Source: Gnetum montanum
Taxonomy: Eukaryota > Streptophyta > Gnetopsida > Gnetales > Gnetaceae
Direction of reading: 5' to 3'
NCBI GenBank assembly: GCA_015680685.1
Contig: MNCI01030582.1
Coordinates: forward strand, 533,692 to 597,691
DNA length: 64,000 bases
Shown one piece after another: positions 34,200-45,199 of the stretch; position 1 is the stretch's first letter; every line of letters begins with the position of its first letter. The translations under genes were made by a program, and so were the position numbers. Under the pieces are notes generated by a model, which saw only the letters and a list, made by a program, of their open reading frames with translations, was not told the DNA's origin and searched no databases.

Positions 34200-36080
34200 T
34201 AGCAAGCAGGATTAATAAATACTTTTCATTTTCTTTAATTTTACAACTTTTTGTTTTCCTGTTTTTCATTTTTCAATTTCTTGTTTTATCTTTTTGTCTC
34301 TTTATGTTTTTATAAGTAATCTCATCTATGAATAAAACACTCATGTGGCTCATTGGTTGAGGTGTGTTCTATGTTATTGAGTCTCGAATGGTCAATTATG
34401 TGGATAGTAAGCTCATTACACCCACTCATCCATTCTCCAAATAAGAGGTTTTGTTCGAGGGTACAATGATATTCTTAACATTCTTAAAAACTTAAAATTG
34501 ATTTTATGTTTATTGTACCCAGAATGAAGAAGGATGGACCAAGAGGGAATGATTAGGGTGTGACATCAAGGGGACTTGTGGATTCTCTCTGGTGACGTCT
34601 ATGGGAGTTATCATGCAATGTGGTTGTACTAAGATCCTTGTAGATCTAATGAAAAATGGAAGTAAGAGTAACCAAAAGGGCACTCAAAAATCCAATGTTG
34701 TTCTAAGGGGTCCCACTGGAAAGACATGCACCCATGCCTGAAGGTTGGTGGCTTCTCTAAATCCAGGGATCGAAAAAAAAAAGAAAAAAAGAAAAACAAA
34801 ACAAAACAAAAACAAACATTCTACAAAGCAAAAATCACTCCTCCCTTGAACAAAACACCAAGTGATCATACACCTTGTTGTCATGGTACTCTCATAGTCA
34901 CTCATCATGGGATGAAACAATGCATTGTCACTGATCAGAGGAATGGACTTGATCCTGATCTTGTAACGACAGGTTAATGACACCTTAATCATGCTTTGCA
35001 CACAGGATTCACTGTACCCTGGGTCAATTACCTCATGTCCCAATCTCTACAATCCCTTCTGTAGTCCGTCTCACCTCGTTGTTCATGTAATTGTAGCTCG
35101 TGTCTTGTATAGCGTAGAATTCTTACCTCATTCTGGTGATATTTACATGTGTGTGTTTTTCAGAATTAGTGTGGATTACGTTTAACCCTTCGAGTGCCCA
35201 CGAACACTTTTAAGTGTGGTTACGCAAGGGCATTAAAGGTTGGAACCTTCTTTGGGGAGGATCCACTTGCATAATTTTTTTAATTTGCACTCATGACCCA
35301 TCTTCCACATACCATTTATTATCCTTAGCATATTGGCAACGATTTTCTTTCCCTTATTACTATCCCTCCAATTCAACGTTCCTATGAACCATCACATAAC
35401 CTTTTTCTCCCATTTGAGGTCCTTATTGATAAATTCCACACCATCATAATTATTTGTGCCTTTCGAACTAATTGAATTACCCTAGAACCCCTTAACAATT
35501 GCCCAATGTTCTAAGTTTACAACGTCAATTTCAAAAAATCTTAAAAATTTGGTACATTCTCTAAGTGCCTCAACTTTGATGAAAATATATATATGTGATC
35601 CCCCTGTGCTAATCAACATCATTTGCAACTGTTCACGTAGGGGAAGTTTTTCAAATTCCTCTTTGCCACTTGTGATTGCACGTCCCTTGCTTTCATATCC
35701 ATAACTCACTTGCTGGTACTTTGATTTTCATTCCATTTGAACCTACTTGAACCCAAAGTGTTCAGCTTAGTCATGGGGGAGGGGCACACACCGAATAGCA
35801 CATAAATTTTTTAAAATTCTTCATCGCCAAAAGGACATTATTAAGGGTAATTAGTTATAAAATTAAGGATAAATGTGCCGAAAACAATTTCATTCCCCTA
35901 GTTATACCAGGAAAGTAGATTTGGAAGCCACCTAAGCAAGGAGGATCAAACACTATAAATATTTCAGGAACATTTTTCTTCTAATAATTAACATCACATG
36001 AAGATAAAGCAAATTCATTAAGGTAAGTAGTAAGGTATAACCTAACTTGGATAACAACCTTACTAATGATTGGCCCCGTG
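34200..36080 (+). other. Non-coding interior of T-D
   Basis: No pol domain is seen. It contains T-rich and A-rich tracts (34222-34320; 34768-34816). The part at about 34340-34980 aligns with the minus strand of T-F (about 61360-60700), so this interior is a shared feature of the gag-only subfamily. Confidence 0.7.
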
Positions 36081-36089
36081 TGATTGTAG

Positions 36090-36875
36090 AAGGTCCCGAA
36101 ATGTGAACAACAGGAAGGTCCTACTCAAGGTGTAATCAAACGACCTAGGAGAGGAGGAAGACAAGTCCCTGCTGAACAACATGCAGAACAAGAGGAATAA
36201 TCATTTAGCATTCATCAAGAAGACCCTACTACTGTACAGTCCAGGCAGGCAGAAGGAGGAACTACTATAGCGCTTGGACAAGGACAACATCTCACGTTGC
36301 CCCAAGATTGTGTTCAAGCTATCCATGAAAGGTCCACATTCATTGCAGTGCTTGTGGAATTAAACTTTGAATCTTTGGCAGAGTTCTCTCTTGAGACCAT
36401 TAGCAACCACCTTAAAGGGTCTCCCTTATGGCCTATCCTCTCTGTAAGCGGTGCTTGGTACTTAGGGGAAACATACCAATTTTGGCACAATAAAGAAGAA
36501 GGCACCATGGTTAACAATTGTGGTGTGACTGTTGATTTCTCTGTTCAAGCCATTTTGGAAGTATTAAACCTTCCAAATATAGGGCCAAAGGTTGCTCAAA
36601 ACCAGCTAGACACTTTTAGAACCAAGCAACTTAATAAACTGTTAACAGAGAATTAAAGGGTGGCGAAAGAAAAATAGAAGGCTGACTAGGATGCATCTAT
36701 GGCACAAGTGCAAACTTACATGCACGCCAAGGCACTCAAGGCCTTACAAGAGGAGAAACTCCAGGACATACTTCAATGCCATCAAATCCCAAGACCTGGA
36801 GTGCAAGGAAAGGGAAAGACACCCATGGAGGAGCCACCGCCACCAGGAACTACATGAGTTCCATTCAATTTTGTA
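36090..36875 (+). pseudogene. Small ORF region of T-D
   Basis: A nearly continuous frame has stops near 36199 and 36654. Its open centre (36297-36656) gives 119 codons, including SNHLKGSPLWPILSVSGAW and GVTVDFSVQAILEVLNLPN. The final part reads QTYMHAKALKALQEEKLQD and ends MEEPPPPGTT, stop. The V-x-F-x-x-x-A-I-x-x-x-L-x-L-P pattern resembles the plant transposon-protein domain found in the extra ORF of Athila elements. Its position before the polypurine tract fits that. Weak assignment. Confidence 0.5.
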
Positions 36876-37037
36876 GCAGTAGGATTTTCTTTTGCATTTT
36901 CTGTGTTATGTCTTAATTTTGCTTCGATTCCACACTGCGGCATAAACCCATTCTCACCAGTCGATAATCCCATACCTATCCACTATGTAATCAATGGAGC
37001 TTGTTCTCTCTATAACTCGAGGATGAGTTTTCATTCA

Positions 37038-37049
37038 GTCGTGGGGGTA
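37038..37049 (+). promoter_or_regulatory. Polypurine tract of T-D
   Basis: AGTCGTGGGGGTA precedes the 3' LTR. The equivalent in T-F reads AATCATGGAGGTA on the minus strand. Confidence 0.8.
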
Positions 37050-37936
37050 TGATGAGTCATGAATTTGTTGGCTATGATATCACTGCCCTGATATCACAGT
37101 CGTGATATCGCAGCAGCTGCGATATTGCATCTGTGATATCACAGCCTAGCTGCGATATCACGTACGTGATATCTCATACGTGATATTGTGGCCTACCTCA
37201 ATTTCTATCAATAAGAGGTGGCTTTCCTTGTTCTAGGAGTTAGTTTTAGAATTAAGTTTTGATTTTAGTTTCTATTTTTCCTCTCAACCCTTTTCCTCCC
37301 AGTGTATGCCTACAGTGTGGTGAATGTAATTGTACAGCATTCTTTATTCGAGTGTGACGTACTTGGACACATACATGACCGAAAATAAAGATCAAGATTA
37401 CTTCATCATTGTAGCATTCACTTAGTTTAATTATTTATTTACTTGTTATTTACTACTTTCTTAGTTAATATCTCCTCTCACCCTAAACTCCTGTTAAACA
37501 TGGAATGAATACGACTTGATTACGAGCATTTAAGTGTGACTACTTGGTAACCCAGTAGCATACCTAGGATCTGCACTTGGTAATCCCAGTGGTAATCATG
37601 CATGAAGTCCAAGATGTGTACGGATAATCGAGGAACGGATGCTCATTGCACTTAGGCTAGCTTAGATTCTCTCTCACCCTTTCTCTCTTAGCTTAGTGAA
37701 TATTATTTTCCGTTGCCTTCAAGAGTAGCATTAGCATAGAAACACATCATACATCTCACTCTAGACTAAACCATATGTGACAAAGCTAATACTAGTCCAG
37801 GTGGGAAGATAGTGAACTGCGACCTACGAGTAACTATCTAGATACCACAACTAGCTCATCTGCGGAGTTTGATCAGATCTCACATGTAATGCTCGTATTC
37901 ATATGGTTGAGTGTAGGGGTACCTTACCACTCATCA
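37050..37936 (+). repeat. 3' LTR of T-D
   Basis: This 887 bp LTR starts TGATGAGTCATGAATTTG and ends GGTACCTTACCACTCATCA. A GATATC cluster is at 37073-37190 and TATCAATA at about 37206-37213. It is followed by the ACAAC duplication. Confidence 0.93.
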
Positions 37937-38455
37937 ACAACATAACCTTCAAAAATTCCATGATGCCTGTGTCCTTTAAAATATTGAAAGTGATTGAAAA
38001 AAGCTCAATTTGTTTCCTCGGATACTCATCAAGGAGGTAGAAAGTTGGTATAGATCATTGAAACTAGAATCAATTAGAAGATGGAATACCATGCTCGAAA
38101 TCTTTAATACAAAATATCAAAGCTACTCAAAGATGTCCAATCTCAAAAAGCAAATCCAAGGATGGAAGGGGCATATGAATCCCTTGATGCAGCAATGGGT
38201 AGATACTAATGCCTTTTGCATAGATGCCCAAGCCATGAATTTTCAAAAAAGGAGCAACTAAGACACGTTATTGATGGGTTAAAGAATAAAACTAGATAAA
38301 CCCTTGGGGTCTATGCCCAAGGAAGATTATCAAAAATGACCACTCATCGAATTCAAAGATTAATAGACCAAATCACGAAAGAGAGATGAGTTGAGAAAAA
38401 GAGAATCAACTAAGGAATAGAATCAAGATCCATCTATTAGAAAATAGGATGTACA
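37937..38455 (+). pseudogene. gag: gag of T-C, 3' part
   Basis: The core resumes after the ACAAC duplication: LQKFHDACVL, YRSLKLESIRRWNTMLEIF, SYSKMSNLKKQIQGWK. The frame shifts near 38170 and continues to about 38440. It stops where the B 3' LTR begins, before the zinc knuckle. Confidence 0.82.
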
Positions 38456-39772
38456 TGTTGGCAACTGTTTGGAACTACCAATGTTGTGGCCTCCAGTCTC
38501 GTGACCTTTGGGGTCATGGGATGCAAAGGTGTTCTTCAAAAAGGGTTTAGATGCTTGTTGGTCTCTAGCAACACCAAGGCCCAAATACTTTCAAATAGAC
38601 TTAGTGGCTATGAAACAAACTAAACATGAATATGTGTTAGCTATTGCGAATGTTGAAATGGTTAGGTCATGTATGAAACTATAATTAGCTATCATAAAAG
38701 AAATTCAGCTAGCTTTGTCAAATACTATGAGTTGTTGAAGGTTCCTATTTTGTCCAATCACTTAGTCATTATAATCCTTATAGTATGTTACTTGTAACAA
38801 AAAAAATTTCACAAAACCATTTAACCACAATTCTATAAATCTACTCCTAATTTTTCCCAGAGAGAAAGTTCTGCAAGAAAACTAGAAATAAAGCAAAATT
38901 CAACAGGTTTTAGAAAGAGAAAAGAAAAACAAGCATATTTGTGTTATATCTGAAACATTTAAGCAATATAAATTGACATGCGGAAACACTTCACAATAAA
39001 GCTATTTCAATTCAATTTAACTACGAATTATCCAAACCCTTTAAGCTCAACAAGCAATTTCTTAAAAGGCACTCTATTTAGCTACCAAAATGCTTTGTAA
39101 ATGACATAATACAAGCTCCTATTTGGCTAGCTAAAATTGATCAAGAATTGTAAACAATAGAACTTCCATCAAAATTTGACAATTTCAAGATTGAAATACT
39201 AGGCAATACACTTTAAAATAATGAAGCTTTTTCAGTCATCTCAAAATATCAATGATTTTCCTAGATCTTCTATGCTCAAAATAGGCAATTTCGTTAAGAT
39301 ATTACTATTAAATTGGTCTAGAGGCTTTTCAACAACATAAGCTCTTTTATGGCAAACCTTAATAGAAGTCTAATATTGCACTAAAATAGAGCTATAAAAG
39401 TAACCTAAAAAATCCCAAAATTAAATGCCAATCATGATACTATCTAAACCATTTGCTAAGTAACTAAAACAAAATGAAAAAGAAATGAACTCACATAATT
39501 AAAACAAAGTAGTCGAATTGATGAATTTAGCAAGCCATGCTTTACAAGAATTCTTCAAAGTTGCTTTACCTAAATCCTCATGCCCCCTTACTCTACCCAC
39601 CAAGCTCTTTTTATAGTAGATTTTGGGTGGTTACAAACATCATAAGGTATTAAAGTAGGTTACAAATATCTAGGGATATAAACTACCCAAAGAAGTTATA
39701 ACTTCTATGGGAAGTTACAACCATAGAAATACAAGCTATGGTTGACAAGTGTACTCTTGGATAACTACCACA
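38456..39772 (-). repeat. 3' LTR of B
   Basis: Plus-strand ends are TGTTGGCAACTG and ACTACCACA. The left 230 bp matches 48791-49024 and 58270-58502, and the next part matches 63861-64000. A minus-strand TATAAAAA lies at 39608-39615. A minus-strand purine tract lies just outside the right end, as expected for a 3' LTR. Confidence 0.75.
39608..39615 (-). promoter_or_regulatory. TATA box of B LTR
   Basis: TATAAAAA on the minus strand, context CTACTATAAAAAGAGC. Confidence 0.55.
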
Positions 39773-39773
39773 T

Positions 39774-39790
39774 AATTTCTTCTCCTTTTT
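39774..39790 (-). promoter_or_regulatory. Polypurine tract of B
   Basis: The minus strand reads AAAAAGGAGAAGAAATT, directly upstream of the 3' LTR start. Confidence 0.6.
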
Positions 39791-41560
39791 ATTAGTAATA
39801 TTTTAAAGCTTTGTTCAAATGCTAACGTTGGGCATATATCAACAAAATCTATTAAAAGGTACAGATTGCCATGCGATGCTTAGACAGTAATATCACCATT
39901 AAGGATGTAAAATTCGCAAGAAAAGTTGTCCCGTGAATTACAGTCATCGCTTTCAGAAATGGAAGTCGATTTATATTTCAATTACAACTTCATTCTCCAC
40001 ATCCTTAATGATGAACTTTATCCTTGTATTGCTAAAGTTAAAAAAAAAAAAAAATCAATATTACCATCGATTAGTGCCAGTCCAAATGCAGGCTACCAGA
40101 CGTCGGTTCTCTACCTTCACCGCCTGCAACGTCATGTGCTCCCATCTGCCATTAATATTTCCAAAACCCTTGGCACTACACCATCTCCCATGCCCATGGT
40201 TTAGGTTATTACTGCTGCCTGCTGTCCCGTTACCGGTGCCGTCGGAGGTAAAAAGAGTAATTACAGTGAGTGTTGGAATCTTACACGGACATTCCAAAGC
40301 AGAGATTCGTTGATTGTAGAAATTATCCACCATTGTTCGAACCATGACGAACATCACCGGAGTAACAGCACTGGAGAAAAATTATTCCTGTCGCCGCTCT
40401 TTAATTTTTTTGCAGATTTTGCAATTCTTGGTTGCTCTGGTTCTACTCTGATATTGTTCTTTGTGGTCATTATGACTGTTCTGGTTTAATTTTGCAATGG
40501 GAGCGACAGCATGAGCAAATTAAAATCAACTATGAGCAGAGGGCAAGGGCCATTGCAGTTGCAGGATTCTTCCCATTTCCAGGCGATATTTAGCCCTTTT
40601 CAATATTTGTTAGGGCCTTTCAGCTTTGTTATACCAGTGCCCAATAATAATTGGTTGATGTTGCAGGTTAAAGATGTGAGAGGTTACTTGCAACTCCATT
40701 CTTCGTTTGTCAATATTGGCCGATTCAGGATGGGAGCAACGTGCCTGAACTAGGAAGCCCTCACTGACGCAGAACTGGCAATTGTATTTTGTGGGTCTAC
40801 CTCCTTGGTTCTTTGATGAAGGCAGACTGAAACCCCTACAACCACCACATGGAATTGAACTGCGCTCTGCAATTGCATCAAACAGAACGAAATCGAGAAG
40901 CTGTGAAAACATTTTATTCTTTCAATGAACGTTCTATCAAGCGGAATTTTTACAACCTTGAGTTTCTCGTTCAACAATCTTGGAGAAATACAGCAATCTT
41001 CGCAGACATTTGTTGCAGAATAACATATTTGAATCACTGCAACCGTAAATTCCAATCTTTCTAATTATTATCTGTTTGTTGTTCTTGGAAAGCCTATTCC
41101 GATTTTCTTTAATAAAAATCTCCTTCCTGTCCTTTCTGTGGATTTGCTGTTTAATTTTTTTTTATTGCATATGAAATCCAAGCTGCTGTTGCATCCCTCT
41201 TGTTTTTTCTTAAAAATGAAAAGCAATATAGCTTCTTCAATTTGTTTTCTGTACAGCAGGGGTCGAAGTTGTAGAAAATAATTGCGAATAAAACGAGCAT
41301 TTTATTTTTGCCTTTCTGCAATTATAACATCCTCTAAAGGCTCAGGTATAGATGTCACCAAGCCATCTTGATTATTCTCAGTGAAGAGTACAGTCCGAAC
41401 TTTGATGTAGAACCTCCATTACTATCAAGATCTGCAAACCGTTCTTAATCAGATACAACCGACAATGCTATGAACTGGTTATTGCTCTCATTGATGCCAG
41501 TAGTATGAGAAATAATGCTTTTAACAGAACCCCTCTTTTTAGACAGCCTTGCTTTTGATA
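39791..41560. other. Unidentified 3' region of B with a GC-richer segment
   Basis: About 40060-41060 is visibly richer in G and C than its surroundings, with short open frames on both strands (40061-40357, 40610-40912, 40750-41055 minus; 39926-40313, 40511-40753 plus). I recognise none of them. A 14-A run sits at 40039. It may be a captured fragment or an insertion. Confidence 0.4.
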
Positions 41561-42050
41561 ATTGTTTAATCGAATTCAACAAGTTATTGTATCAGGAACT
41601 TCACTATCTTAATAAAACTTTCTTTACTTGGCCTAGTTTAGAATTCTTGCTTTGAGGAATCTATAAATTCTATCTTTTGTTAGTATCTTGATAGATGATT
41701 GGGGTAAAAGATAGGGATCGTGATATTGCCATATTAGAAATGGTGGCACCAATCTTGAATAATAGTCCATAATTAGACCTTTTATCCTTATATGTATCAT
41801 TTCCACACCATAATTGTTTAATCGAATTCAAGGAACTTCACTATTTTAATGAAACTTTTTTTATTTGACCTAGTTTAGAAATTCTTGCTTTGAAGAATCT
41901 ATAGATTCTATCTTTTGTTAGTATCTTGATAGATGATTGGGGCAAAAGATACTATTTGTGATATTGCCATATTAGAAATGGTGGCACCAATCTTGAATAA
42001 TAGTCCATAATTGGACCTTTCATCCTTATATGTATCATTTCCACACCATA
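41561..42050. repeat. ~250-bp tandem duplication
   Basis: Unit 1 is 41561-41812 and unit 2 is 41813-42050. Both run from ATTGTTTAATCGAATTCAA to ATCATTTCCACACCATA. They differ by scattered substitutions and a ~14-bp deletion. No coding potential. From 42051 to 42580 I see only AT-rich sequence with acidic minus-strand scraps. Confidence 0.92.
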
Positions 42051-42582
42051 GAGCAAAGGTAACCTAATTAACTTTTCTATCACTAGAAATATTGGAATTA
42101 ACTAGCATTGCATTTGCCATAACCATTTCTTACCCTCTATTCTCTTTGCATACTAGCTAAGAAAATAATTTGATTGGAAACATTTTATATGGAAAAACAA
42201 AAAAAAAATTGAGGAAAACTTCCATCAAACTGAAGGTTTTATGAAGTAAAAACCTTACTCCTAATAAAACTTAGAAAATTGTACAAACAAATTTTTATAA
42301 ACTATTTTGTGGATGGGAAGAAAATAGTTAAACTTTTTTAAGGATTCTCATATTGTGAATCTCTCATATGTAATTTCAGTAGTGATGAATGCTCTTTTTT
42401 CTTCTTCTTGCCTAGTTGAAGCCTCAACTTAGTCTTCACCCTTGTCTTCAACAACTGTCTTTATCTCTTTTCCATCTAACTCTTTTGCTGCTAATTTTTG
42501 AGGTACTTCTAGTTGCTAATTTTTGATGTCTTAAGACAGGAAAGCCTCTCCTCAAGAATCATCTTTATTGGACTCTCTTTTT

Positions 42583-42810
42583 TTATTTAGCTTCAGTGGT
42601 GCATTCATAAAAATTGCCTGAAACATTGGAATGTATAGAGAGTCCATCAGTGATAAATCTAAACTCATCTGAAAGCCAAAGTAAGAAAGGGCTTTCACTA
42701 GATGTTGCACGAGCATTTGCCTTACGATAAACTCTCAAGACATGCTCTAGGAAACATTCTATAACATATGGAATAAAAGGCCTTCTTTCTATCATCTCTC
42801 CAAGAACCAT
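42583..42810 (-). CDS. 75-aa ORF in 3' region of B
   Basis: An uninterrupted frame from ATG 42810: MVLGEMIERRPFIPYVIECF, then ESPFLLWLSDEFRF and HSNVSGNFYEC. It has no recognised family, signal peptide or membrane segment. Two TATA-like boxes lie 52-80 bp upstream. After its stop, an acidic Lys/Glu-rich frame (about 42510-42380) with one stop suggests the protein was once longer. Being intact amid decayed DNA is unusual, though at 75 codons it could be chance. Confidence 0.4.
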   Translation of the reverse strand: MVLGEMIERRPFIPYVIECFLEHVLRVYRKANARATSSESPFLLWLSDEFRFITDGLSIHSNVSGNFYECTTEAK

Positions 42811-42862
42811 CTTTCTACCTCACACTTCACTTGCTTTTGTAGTGTTGAATTGAGAAATGATG

Positions 42863-42893
42863 TATTTATAAGCAATTCACATCTCCTTATATA
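42863..42893 (-). promoter_or_regulatory. Two TATA-like boxes upstream of the 75-aa ORF
   Basis: Minus strand: TATATAAG at 42893-42886 and TATAAATA at 42870-42863. Confidence 0.4.
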
Positions 42894-43182
42894 GTGTAAG
42901 GTAAATCTGAAATTCCCACCAATTCTATTAACCAACTTTGCTACTTAGCCAAAACTTAGTTAATTTCCATCATCATATGGTTGGCTAATTCAAATTCCAC
43001 TATTTGGTTGAAATTAATTCATTATCTAAACCATCACTCCCACTTACACACATCACAAGTAATAATTACTTTGAGACAATATAAATTTAATATATTATAA
43101 CTAACTATATATACATTAAATCTTATATAAAAATGTTTATTACTCACTACTATGTATACTTAATATTATTATAGTTACATAC

Positions 43183-43221
43183 ATATATATATATATATAT
43201 ATTACTATAATATATATATGT
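43183..43221. repeat. (TA)n microsatellite
   Basis: An interrupted AT-dinucleotide run. Nothing else is seen in 42900-43490. Confidence 0.85.
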
Positions 43222-43439
43222 ATTCATTTTTATATATAGATTTAAGTTATGGGCAGCTGCCCAAAATAATGTTTTATATGCAAAACATTATACAGAAGTT
43301 GCAACTCTATCCTACTTAATGTTGATAACTTGTAAGTATCCCCCAATAATTGTTTTGGGATTTGAAATGGACTAGTCCATATTGCTGAAAACTTATTTGG
43401 CTTCTTCATATTTCATAATAATACCATATCACCAACTTT

Positions 43440-44290
43440 AAAAGTTCTTTCAGAGCCTTTCTATCGAACTACTTTTTGACTTGAGAAGCATTCTTTTAAT
43501 AAATTATCCTTAGCTTTGTCCATTTTAGCTTCTTTTTTATGAGCAAGGTCATGAAACCTCTATCTTTATTGGTTTTCTCACTATATTTTTGCACAAAATA
43601 TAAAGCCAAACTTATAATCTTGTTCATAACACTTGTAGGAAAATCATAGACTAAGCTATAAGCTGATGTTCCAATATCCTTCTTAAGTCCAAAATAGTCG
43701 GTCCGTAATGCAGTTTGCAAGTAATCAATCCAATTTCCTAGATTCCCATCCATCGACTTTTTAATGTAGGAAATGAGCTTTTTATTTGTAGATTTAGCTA
43801 AGCCATTCCCTTGAGGATAATAATTTGAAAAAGAAAATAGAAAGATGGATTTTTCCAATGCCCATGTTATAAATTTTTCAAATTAAAAAGTAAGTTCATT
43901 ATCAAATACCAACACTTTAGGTAGACCAAAATGACTTAGAATCTATTCTTCCAAGAACCTAATCATGTCTAATGCTAAACTTTTTCTCAAAGCTTTTGCT
44001 TCAGGCCATTTAGTAAAGTAATCAGTAGCCATGAGAATAAACTTATGACCAGTTCTTGAAGGAGTAATTGTGCCAATAAAATCTAAGTCCCATTCTTGAA
44101 ATGGTCTATCCACAATCATTGATTTTAAGGGAACTCTTGCCTTTTTAATTTTTGGTCCATGAATTTGACATTTGTAACAACTTTGAATCATTTAATTAAT
44201 ATCTTGATACATACTAGGCCAATAAAAACCATAGTGAAGTATATGTTGCATAGTAGACTTAGGAGACTCATAAAATAAATTAGAATGATC
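43440..44290 (-). pseudogene. integrase of B
   Basis: The zinc-binding end reads CYKCQIHGPKIKKA (about 44182-44140). In the core, WDLDFIGTITPS and ATDYFTKWPEAKA keep the first Asp, and VLVFDNELTF keeps the second. YYPQGNGLAKSTNKK has Lys (codon 43795-43793) where the catalytic Glu is expected. Open parts are 43943-44191 and 43496-43858, separated by stops. It would be inactive. Confidence 0.85.
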
Positions 44291-44296
44291 ATGGAA

Positions 44297-45150
44297 TTAT
44301 TCTAGAATAGGATTGATTTGATCACTATGAACACATTCCAACAAAACCCCTTTGAAATTTTTTTGATATAAGATTCCATCTTTAATTATAAATTTATTTA
44401 CCTTTTTGAAGAAAGCTCTCTTCTGACTTGTAGTTAAATTATTCAAAACCTTTCTTATATCAAGGAATTCTACAATTTCATCATACCAGTTTCCCTCATG
44501 AGTCTTAAGCACACATACTTCATCTTCTCTTGCCATTAACTTGGCTAATCCCATTCCTTTAATGGTTTTGCATATTTCCAATGAAAATCTAAAACCTTAA
44601 AGTTTTATAAGCCATTTCCCTCTTTTCAATACAATTTCATTTTGAGCGAAGAATTGTTTGACGACAAGCTCTATTAGCCTAATATGAAATAATGAGCTTT
44701 CCAAGTAATATTTGAAATGTTGAAATAGCTTAATGACTACGAATGTCTATTTTTCTAAGTCTGAATAATTTAATTTTGAACCTTTCAACTAATACCCAAA
44801 AAACCCAATTGGTTCATCTTGACCTTCATCTTTTTGATTTAAATCAGTAGCAATTGAATCATTTGAAGCAAAAGCACATAGTAAAAAATCGTCCTTTAAT
44901 TTTGGCTTTACCAAGTATGAAGCTTCTTGAGTAGCCTTTATAATTTCTACTAAAGCTCTTTTTGATTTTTGTGTGTTCTCTACTAGGACATCTTTCTTTA
45001 GCATATGCATCAAAGCTTTACTGATTTCAGTGAATGCATGGATAAATTTCCTAATGAAATTTATCTTTCCAATGAAAGATCTAAAAGATTTTTTACTTGT
45101 AGGATGCTTGATATTTTGTACAGATTGAATTCAGGACTTATCTATAGCAA
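44297..45150 (-). pseudogene. RNase H and linker of B
   Basis: 45013-44789 gives RALVEIIKATQEASYLVKP and EPIGFFGY, typical of the end of RT and the gypsy RNase H. After damage, 44581-44297 gives a linker (TTSQKRAFFKKVNKFIIKDG, ILYQKNF) leading to the integrase. RNase H motifs are poorly kept. Confidence 0.7.
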
Positions 45151-45199
45151 TTTCTTGATAGATCACATGGCTTAGTAGAGTTCCAAATTTAGCCCCAAA

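Larger units (their letters stand above)
31414..37936 (+). mobile_element. Gag-only LTR retrotransposon T-D, complete
   Basis: This 6.5 kb family-T element has both LTRs, terminal TGATGAGT/ACTCATCA, a polypurine tract and an exact 5-bp duplication (ACAAC). Inside are a gag (32417-34199), a long non-coding stretch and a small ORF (36.1-36.9 kb). I see no protease, RT, RNase H or integrase, so it is non-autonomous, resembling TR-GAG elements. By eye its LTRs differ at roughly one base in 15-20 outside the palindrome cluster. A run of N (32159-32416) hides the end of the 5' LTR and the primer site. Confidence 0.92.
29470..38455 (+). mobile_element. Athila-like element T-C (old, interrupted)
   Basis: A decayed family-T element has its 5' LTR, a ruined primer site and gag. 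Its gag is split by T-D at 31413/37937. At 38455 it is cut off by the LTR of element B, so its remainder lies beyond the window. Confidence 0.75.

Noticed and set aside
34684-35043. Phe/Cys-rich minus-strand frame and Lys-rich plus frame in T-D interior
   Set aside because: They arise from the A-rich tract. The frame is not kept in the homologous T-F interior.
39926-41064. Short frames on both strands in the GC-richer segment
   Set aside because: No family recognised and the strands compete. Described as an unidentified segment instead.
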